Positions 7,526 through 13,016 of a DNA stretch of 13,016 nt are shown here, in pieces. Source of the DNA: Bacteroidota bacterium (lineage in GTDB: Bacteria; Bacteroidota; Ignavibacteria; Ignavibacteriales; Ignavibacteriaceae); assembly GCA_021796135.1 (NCBI GenBank), contig JAJYOQ010000074.1, forward strand, positions 1 through 13,016, given 5' to 3'. A model generated the notes under the pieces. That model was not told the DNA's origin. It did no database searches and worked only from the letters and a program-made list of their open reading frames with translations. The first letter of the stretch is position 1. Each line of letters starts with the position of its first letter. The translations under genes and the position numbers were made by a program.

Positions 7526-10500
7526 ATGTATTTAACAAAAAAAACCCCAGCTTTGTCATTCCCGCGAAAGCGGGAATCCATTGTTTTTATTATTCCCGTC
7601 TTTTTACTTTTTACTTTTGCCTTTTTACTTTTCCCCTGCTCTCTCACCTTTTCCCAAAACATCACCTTAACGAATAATATCCTTAAAGCTGGCAAATTAT
7701 ATAAATATATAAAAATCGATTCGACTTCAATCGATTCATCAAATAAAACAATTATAATTAATTTCAATAAAGAACTTTCCTATATTCCTTTTCGTACCGA
7801 TAACGTAAATAAAATATATAATGAAGCTAAAAAGGAGTTCGGAAATGAATATAAAGACTATAAATTATCTATTAGAACTCTTGACATTCCGATTGAGAAT
7901 TTAATACCAAATTATTTTAAACTTAATGAATCGGAATATGATTCATCAAGAATTCCTTCCTATATAAATCATGGAAATCCGCTTATTAAAAATATAAGCA
8001 AAGTATATTTCCCGGTTGAAGGGCTTTTTAATAGAAATATTGTAGTTTCGCCGAGTCATGGCTGGTATTACAATAAAGCCAAAGACCGTTGGGAATGGCA
8101 GCGTCCCAGATTGTTTCAATCGGTTGAAGATAAATTGGCGCTATCGATTGTTGTACCATATTTAATTCCGATGCTTGAAAAAGCCGGCGCTAATATTTTT
8201 GATCCCAGAGAAAGAGACTTTCAAACAAATGAAGTTGTCGTTGATAATGATACCCCGATTGATAAAAAATTAAAATATTATGTAGAAAAAGGTAATTGGC
8301 AAAAAGGGAATGGAAATGGATTTGCTTTGGGAAAACCTCCCTATAAAAATGATTATAATCCGTTTTTACAAGGCACTACCCGGGTAATTAAATCATCTAA
8401 TGCGAATTCTGCTTTTGTTGAGTGGATTCCTAAAATTCCTGAAACAGGGTATTATGCAGTTTATATTTCCTATTCCGCTTCAAATAAGAATGTTAATGAC
8501 GCTCATTATTCAGTCTTCCACTCCGGAATAAAAACTGACTTTTTAGTTAATCAGCAAATCGGCGGTAATATATGGGAATATTTAGGAAAATTTAAGTTTG
8601 ATAAGGGATTTAATCCCTCTAAAGACAAAGTAGTCCTTTCTAATCAAAGTAATGATCAGGGGAGTTTCATAACTGCCGACGCAGTGCGGTTTGGAGGGGG
8701 AATGGGTATCATAGAACGCGGGGGCAATACGAGTAATCGACCGAAATATCTGGAAGGAAGCCGCTATTATCTCCAATATTCAGGTATCCCTGATTCCCTA
8801 TATGATTTTAATAATTCAAATGATGATTATAATGACGATAAATTGGATCGAAGCAAGTTCGTCAATTACCTAAACGGCGGATCGATTAATGATAAAAATT
8901 CAAATGGTCTGGGAATTCCTATAGACTTATCATTAGCATTGCATACTGACGCAGGAATTACTCATAATGATACTGTAATCGGCACTCTGGCTCTTTATTC
9001 GGTTAAAGGTGTAAACAAAAAATCAACCTTCCCTAATAATATTTCACGATTAGCTAGCCGGGACCTGGCTGACTTAATTCAAACGCAAATAACTAATGAC
9101 ATTCGGTTTAAGTTTGATCCTGCCTGGAATAGAAGAGAACTTATGAATGAACAGCCTTCTAATGACGTTTATCCTCAGCAATATAGCGAGGTCTATAATC
9201 CTAACGTTCCTTCGGTATTGATAGAACTACTGTCTCATCAAAATTTTTTGGATATGGAATTTGCTCTGGATCCGGAATTTAGATTTTATGTCGCAAGATC
9301 GATCTATAAAGGAATTCTTAGATTTCTTTCAGTCCAAAATCATTTTAAATATACTGTCGAACCTCTTCCAATTAAGGATTTCTCTGCTCAATTTATTGAT
9401 AACCATAAAGTCCTGCTTAAATGGGTACAGACTCCTGATTCTTTAGAACCTACTGCCTCAGCAGAAAAATATATTATATATACAAGAATGAATAACGGTG
9501 ATTTCGATAACGGTTTATTAGTAGATAAACCAGGCGCTGTTATAGATAACATTAAATATAATAATATTTATAGTTTCAAGATTACTGCTGTTAATAAGGG
9601 CGGTGAAAGCTTCCCCTCTGAAATATTATCAGTGTGTAAAATGCCGCATTCTAAATCTATCGTAATTATAGTAAATGGTTTTACAAGAACTTCCGCTCCT
9701 GCAGTCATAAAAGATAATAATTATGTTGGTTTTGAAAATCAGTTTGACGGCGGAGTACCGGATAATTTTGACCCCGGCTTTACGGGAAGTCAATATGACT
9801 TTGATCCGGCATCAGAATTTATATCTAATGATAAACCCGGCTGGGGCGCTAGCCGTTCAGCTTACGAATCAATGCTGATAGCCGGAAATTCTTTTGATTA
9901 TCCTTATATTCATGGACTATCAATTAAGAATTCAGGATATTCCTTTGTCTCAGCTAGTTGTAAATCTGTAATTGATCATCAAGTAAATCTTAATAATTAT
10001 AAAATAGTTGACCTTATTTTAGGCGAACAAAGGAAAACTCACTGGCAGAAGTCTATTGAAGATTCTTTGCATGGAATTAGGTTCAATACTTTCCCGCTCA
10101 ATCTTCAATCTTTAATCAAACAATATTGCAAACAGGGAGGGAATATTTTTATTAGCGGATCTTATGTCGCCTCTGATTTATTTCAAATGAACAACACTAA
10201 GGAAAGTGATAGCGCTTTTGCTCATAATATTTTGAAATTTACATTAGATTCACCCGATGCCGCTAAAACTGGAGAAGTATATGCTGCTGGCGAGTCAATA
10301 TTACCGAAATATTTTTCTTTGAACTTTAATCAGCATTTAAATTCAGCTATATATGATGTCTGGGCTCCGGATGCAGTCGGAAAGTTTGGAGGAAGTAGTG
10401 TTTTCCTTAGATATAAGGAAAATCAATTGCCGGCTGGAGTTGCATATAAAAAACACTACGGAACAGTGGTTGTGGGTTTCCCGTTTGAAACAATTTATTC

Positions 10501-10555
10501 AATTGATAAAAGAAATATTTTAATGAAATCAGTATTAAATTTCTTTTCAAGATAA
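7526..10555 (+). CDS. Exported zinc N-acetylmuramoyl-L-alanine amidase with inserted golvesin-type domain
   Basis: 1009 residues. Residues 1-43 form a signal peptide: basic stretch to R16, core 19-36, likely cleavage near TFS/Q. The N- and C-halves of an Amidase_3 fold can be seen with all four key residues: H178 in SPSHG, E201 in SVEDK, H473 in LHTDAG and E567 in VLIELLSHQN. This fold cleaves the bond between MurNAc and the stem peptide. Between E201 and H473 is a ~145-residue insert (about 248-392, ending ITADAVRFGGG) of the golvesin/xanthan-lyase CBD-like type, probably sugar-binding. A fibronectin-III domain (about 613-710) follows, then a ~300-residue Rossmann-like region (711-1009) with LILGEQR, GGNIFISGSYVASDLF and VVVGFPFETI. 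There is no T9SS tail, so it probably acts in the periplasm. No clear Shine-Dalgarno precedes ATG, and no later in-frame ATG occurs before the catalytic region. Codons 10-18 and 25-37 lie in repeats. Often auto-named xanthan lyase, which the motifs do not support. The next gene is 36 bases away. Confidence 0.85.
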   Translation: MYLTKKTPALSFPRKRESIVFIIPVFLLFTFAFLLFPCSLTFSQNITLTNNILKAGKLYKYIKIDSTSIDSSNKTIIINFNKELSYIPFRTDNVNKIYNEAKKEFGNEYKDYKLSIRTLDIPIENLIPNYFKLNESEYDSSRIPSYINHGNPLIKNISKVYFPVEGLFNRNIVVSPSHGWYYNKAKDRWEWQRPRLFQSVEDKLALSIVVPYLIPMLEKAGANIFDPRERDFQTNEVVVDNDTPIDKKLKYYVEKGNWQKGNGNGFALGKPPYKNDYNPFLQGTTRVIKSSNANSAFVEWIPKIPETGYYAVYISYSASNKNVNDAHYSVFHSGIKTDFLVNQQIGGNIWEYLGKFKFDKGFNPSKDKVVLSNQSNDQGSFITADAVRFGGGMGIIERGGNTSNRPKYLEGSRYYLQYSGIPDSLYDFNNSNDDYNDDKLDRSKFVNYLNGGSINDKNSNGLGIPIDLSLALHTDAGITHNDTVIGTLALYSVKGVNKKSTFPNNISRLASRDLADLIQTQITNDIRFKFDPAWNRRELMNEQPSNDVYPQQYSEVYNPNVPSVLIELLSHQNFLDMEFALDPEFRFYVARSIYKGILRFLSVQNHFKYTVEPLPIKDFSAQFIDNHKVLLKWVQTPDSLEPTASAEKYIIYTRMNNGDFDNGLLVDKPGAVIDNIKYNNIYSFKITAVNKGGESFPSEILSVCKMPHSKSIVIIVNGFTRTSAPAVIKDNNYVGFENQFDGGVPDNFDPGFTGSQYDFDPASEFISNDKPGWGASRSAYESMLIAGNSFDYPYIHGLSIKNSGYSFVSASCKSVIDHQVNLNNYKIVDLILGEQRKTHWQKSIEDSLHGIRFNTFPLNLQSLIKQYCKQGGNIFISGSYVASDLFQMNNTKESDSAFAHNILKFTLDSPDAAKTGEVYAAGESILPKYFSLNFNQHLNSAIYDVWAPDAVGKFGGSSVFLRYKENQLPAGVAYKKHYGTVVVGFPFETIYSIDKRNILMKSVLNFFSR
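7554..7580. repeat. REP-like palindrome, copy 2, inside the amidase reading frame
   Basis: The same TGTCAT...ATCCA frame as copy 1, with stem ATTCCCGC / GCGGGAAT (7558-7565 and 7570-7577) and a GAAA loop. It is translated in frame as LSFPRKRES (residues 10-18), giving the positive charges of the signal peptide n-region. In the mRNA the hairpin begins 32 bases after the A of the start codon. Confidence 0.88.
7600..7634. repeat. Heptamer array B, five CTTTTNN units, inside the amidase reading frame
   Basis: Units are CTTTTTA, CTTTTTA, CTTTTGC, CTTTTTA, CTTTTCC, again followed by CC. They differ from array A only in the order of units 2 and 3. Because seven is not a multiple of three, each unit is read in a new frame, yet all give hydrophobic residues: V25 to P37, the core of the signal peptide. 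Confidence 0.85.
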
Positions 10556-10591
10556 TATTTCTTAGTTTTTAAACAATCGAAAGGAATTATT

Positions 10592-12277
10592 ATGAAAAAA
10601 TTTATTAAGCGCTTTTCACCTTTTATTTTTGTCGCAATTGCCTCATTTTTCTTAGGTGCATTTGTCATTTCTGAATCCGAAAACAATCCCATTACAAAAG
10701 AAGTTGTAGTGAATGCGGAAAAAATATTCGGTATTAATTTTTCTGATGCTCAGCAGGATTCTATGATTGATCTGTTGAATCAAAGATTGAAAAGTTATCA
10801 AAATATCCGAAAAATAAACCTCGATAACAGCATTCCTCCTGCAATCATTTTTAACCCGATTCCCGAAGGAGTTAAATTCAACACAAAACAATTACCGTTT
10901 ATAACAAGTAATTATTCTTCTACCGTAATGCCGAAAAACGAAAACGATTTGGCTTACTATTCAATCGGAAAGCTTGGATATTTATTAAAGACAAGAAAAA
11001 TTACTTCAGTTAAATTGACAAAATTTTTTCTGGATCGATTAAAGAAATTTGGTCCTGAGCTTCATTGTGTAATTACTTTTACTGATGATCTGGCTATGAA
11101 ACAGGCAGAACAAGCTGACAAAGATATTGCTGCCGGAAAATACAAAGGTCCTTTAATGGGCATCCCGTTCGGTGTTAAGGACTTGCTTGCTGTAAAAGGT
11201 TACAAAACCACCTGGGGCGCTGCTCCTTATAAAGATCAGGTAATAAACACGAATGCTACAGTAATTAAAAAGCTTGAGGCTGCCGGAGCAGTCTTAATAG
11301 CCAAATTATCCATGGGTGAATTGGCGATGGATGATGTTTGGTTCGGCGGTTTGACTCGAAACCCTTGGGATACTACTCAGGGCTCTAGCGGCTCATCTGC
11401 AGGTTCCGCCGCTGCTGTATCTGCGGGACTTGTACCTTTTGCAATTGGCACTGAAACCTGGGGCTCTATCGTATCTCCTTCAACAAGATGCGGGGTTACC
11501 GGATTAAGACCGACTTATGGACGGGTTAGCCGGCATGGCGCTATGGCTCTTAGCTGGTCGATGGATAAAATTGGTCCTATCTGCCGTAATGTTGAAGATT
11601 GTGCTATTGTTTTCAAATCAATTTACGGACCCGACGGAATAGATCAAACACTCTATAATTATCCCTTCAATTATTCACCAAAAATTAATTTGAAAGGAAT
11701 GCGAATAGGATATCTTGTCGATGACTTCAATCATAAATATGCTTTTAAATCAACTGATTCATTAACTATAGTTGAAATGAAAAAACTCGGTGCAACGTTA
11801 GTCCCTATTAAACTTCCAAACCTGCCGGTTAATGATATATCATTTATTCTTGATGCTGAATGCGGCGGAGCTTTTGATTTGCTGACTCGAAGCGGACAGG
11901 ATAACTTGCTTGCACGTCAGGGGAAAGATAACTGGCCTAACATTTTCCGCGCTTCCCATTTTATTCCTGCTGTGGAATATGTGAATGCTAACCGTGTTCG
12001 CTATTTACTTATTCAGCAAATGGAAAAAATGTTTGACGATAATAAAATAGATATTTACCTGGCACCCTCGGACGAAGGCGACAATTCTCTCGTTACGAAC
12101 CTTACGGGTCATCCCTTAGTCGTAGTACCGAATGGATTTATTAACAATAACCATCCAACAAGCATTACTTTTGTCGGCAGATTATTCGACGAAGGGAAAA
12201 TTCTGGAGGTAGCAAAAGCCTATCAGGATGCAACAGGCTATCAGCTAAAGCACCCCCCGCTCTTCAGCTCAAATTAA
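10592..12277 (+). CDS. Exported amidase-signature family hydrolase
   Basis: 561 residues. An N-terminal signal or anchor (MKKFIKRF followed by a hydrophobic stretch to about residue 27) sends it out of the cytoplasm. A ~90-residue lead region follows (AEKIFGINFSDAQQDSM...IPPAIIF), of the kind seen in secreted members of this family. The amidase-signature core has K196 in GIPFGVKDL, cis-Ser S268 in the SSGSSAGSAAA loop and nucleophile S292 in TETWGSI. The 24-residue spacing between the two serines equals that of FAAH (S217/S241). It hydrolyses a carboxamide bond; the substrate cannot be read from sequence. A peptide or amino-acid amide in the periplasm is a reasonable guess given the peptidoglycan amidase 36 bases upstream. 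The family resemblance to GatA is not evidence of tRNA amidotransferase function: the export signal and the absence of gatB/gatC argue against it. AAGGA at 10581-10585 lies six bases before ATG. Confidence 0.88.
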   Translation: MKKFIKRFSPFIFVAIASFFLGAFVISESENNPITKEVVVNAEKIFGINFSDAQQDSMIDLLNQRLKSYQNIRKINLDNSIPPAIIFNPIPEGVKFNTKQLPFITSNYSSTVMPKNENDLAYYSIGKLGYLLKTRKITSVKLTKFFLDRLKKFGPELHCVITFTDDLAMKQAEQADKDIAAGKYKGPLMGIPFGVKDLLAVKGYKTTWGAAPYKDQVINTNATVIKKLEAAGAVLIAKLSMGELAMDDVWFGGLTRNPWDTTQGSSGSSAGSAAAVSAGLVPFAIGTETWGSIVSPSTRCGVTGLRPTYGRVSRHGAMALSWSMDKIGPICRNVEDCAIVFKSIYGPDGIDQTLYNYPFNYSPKINLKGMRIGYLVDDFNHKYAFKSTDSLTIVEMKKLGATLVPIKLPNLPVNDISFILDAECGGAFDLLTRSGQDNLLARQGKDNWPNIFRASHFIPAVEYVNANRVRYLLIQQMEKMFDDNKIDIYLAPSDEGDNSLVTNLTGHPLVVVPNGFINNNHPTSITFVGRLFDEGKILEVAKAYQDATGYQLKHPPLFSSN

Positions 12278-12327
12278 AAATTGAAGACTATTCTGTAAGT
12301 TCATTATTTTTATAGTTCATAACAACC

Positions 12328-12355
12328 TGTCATGCCGGGCTTGACCCGGCATCCA
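12328..12355. repeat. REP-like palindrome, copy 3, variant core
   Basis: TGTCAT...ATCCA again brackets a perfect 8-bp stem, here ATGCCGGG (12332-12339) and CCCGGCAT (12345-12352), with loop CTTGA. Core and loop differ from copies 1 and 2, while the outer frame is kept. It lies 50 bases after the amidase-signature gene and could act as a weak transcription end, but no U-run follows it directly. Confidence 0.82.
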
Positions 12356-12440
12356 ATTTTCAAAAAAATACTTATTGTCTGAGGATTTTATCTGATAAAT
12401 CTTTATTATAAATTAATCCCATATTATTCAAATAAATATT

Positions 12441-13016
12441 ATGAACGAAGAAAAGAAGAAATTACTGAAAAGTCTGGTCATTCCGGTTATCTTTGTGCTC
12501 ATTCTTTTCCTTATTGAAATATTTCAAAAAATTACCGGAATAGATCTAACCATTTTCGGTCTATACCCCCGTAAAATTTCAGGACTGGCAGGAATCTTAA
12601 CCTCGCCATTGCTCCACGTTGGTTATAAACATTTAGTCTCTAACTCAATACCATTGCTAGTTGTCGGAATCGGAGTAACTTATTTTTATCCCGCATCTTC
12701 AAATAAGATTTTTCTCTTAATTTATTTAATTCCCGGCGTCTTTGTTTGGATTACAGGAAGACCAGCTTATCATATAGGAGCAAGCGGAATCGATTATGGT
12801 CTGGTTACTTTTTTATTCTTCAGCGGCTTAATAAGGCGCGATACAAGATCTATTGCTCTTGCCCTAATTGTAACATTTTTATACGGAAGTTTAATATGGG
12901 GTATATTCCCTCAAGCAGGCAACATCTCCTGGGAATACCATTTATTTGGTTCTCTGACGGGAATTTTCTGCGCCTTTATTTATAGAAAATCCGATCCGAC
13001 AACTAGCAATGGTATT
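12441..13016 (+). CDS. Rhomboid-family intramembrane serine protease (3' end beyond the window)
   Basis: The first 192 codons are open to the window edge. After a charged MNEEKKK start comes a membrane segment (about 12-28), then TSPLLHVGYKHLVSNS at 54-69, the conserved rhomboid HxxxxHLxxN helix. HIGASG at 111-116 holds the nucleophile S115, and YHLFGSLTG at 166-174 holds the catalytic H167. Several further hydrophobic helices surround them. Rhomboids cut transmembrane segments of substrate proteins within the membrane; the substrate here is unknown. Both catalytic residues are inside the window, so an active protease is expected. What is missing is the extreme C-terminus (tail RKSDPTTSNGI is already hydrophilic). 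No clear Shine-Dalgarno precedes ATG. The 163 bases before it hold palindrome copy 3 and no recognisable gene, so it may be transcribed separately from the amidase pair. Confidence 0.9.
   Translation, partial: MNEEKKKLLKSLVIPVIFVLILFLIEIFQKITGIDLTIFGLYPRKISGLAGILTSPLLHVGYKHLVSNSIPLLVVGIGVTYFYPASSNKIFLLIYLIPGVFVWITGRPAYHIGASGIDYGLVTFLFFSGLIRRDTRSIALALIVTFLYGSLIWGIFPQAGNISWEYHLFGSLTGIFCAFIYRKSDPTTSNGI

Noticed and set aside
7507..7767. Minus-strand reading frame containing FRGND and Lys-rich stretches
   Set aside because: It is the reverse translation of the palindrome and heptamer array, antisense to the amidase start.
7526..10555. Xanthan lyase or other polysaccharide lyase
   Set aside because: The name comes from the golvesin/CBD-like insert; the catalytic motifs are those of a zinc muramoyl amidase.
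10592..12277. GatA subunit of the tRNA amidotransferase
   Set aside because: An N-terminal export signal, an added lead region and the absence of gatB/gatC nearby argue for a stand-alone secreted amidase.
4553..12355. CRISPR array
   Set aside because: The repeats are thousands of bases apart and differ in sequence, with no spacer structure and no cas genes.
12746..12985. Short plus-strand reading frame of 79 codons
   Set aside because: It is out of frame inside the rhomboid gene, whose own frame shows both catalytic motifs.

Overview
The window is an AT-rich chromosomal stretch with six protein genes and very little non-coding space. It most likely comes from the Bacteroidota/Chlorobiota/Ignavibacteria group. 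The main clue is a secreted protein whose last ~100 residues match the C-terminal sorting region of type IX secretion (T9SS) cargo, directly followed by a PorV/PorQ-type outer-membrane barrel. The exact wording of that C-terminus (NVFPNPYYG ... LAG ... SGLPVASGLYI) is what I recall from Ignavibacteria-like genomes, but this placement is from memory, not a search. A golvesin-domain amidase of the sort often mislabelled 'xanthan lyase' in this phylum fits too.

Layout: (1) 60-4462, plus strand: a large T9SS-type secreted protein and its PorV/PorQ-family neighbour, closed by a strong intrinsic terminator at 4486-4526. (2) 4609-7383, minus strand: complete phosphoenolpyruvate carboxylase (ppc), convergent with the PorV-like gene. 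(3) 7384-7525: a 142-base divergent intergenic region. (4) 7526-12277, plus strand: a probable two-gene unit coding for an exported zinc N-acetylmuramoyl-L-alanine amidase carrying an inserted golvesin-type domain, then an exported amidase-signature (Lys-Ser-Ser) hydrolase. (5) 12441 to the window end: the first 192 codons of a rhomboid intramembrane protease, still open at the edge.

Five of the six genes encode exported or membrane proteins, so the window is mostly about the cell envelope; ppc is the metabolic exception. No RNA gene, IS element, phage gene or CRISPR array is visible, and no gene-free stretch exceeds 300 bases.

The most unusual structure is in the repeats. Three ~27-base palindromes share the frame TGTCAT...ATCCA, but their stem bases differ in a compensatory way. 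Two five-unit arrays of the heptamer CTTTTNN flank the ppc/amidase intergenic region. One palindrome and one heptamer array lie inside the start of the amidase gene and are translated: the palindrome supplies the basic n-region and the heptamers supply the hydrophobic core of its signal peptide. That export signal appears to have been assembled from repetitive DNA.
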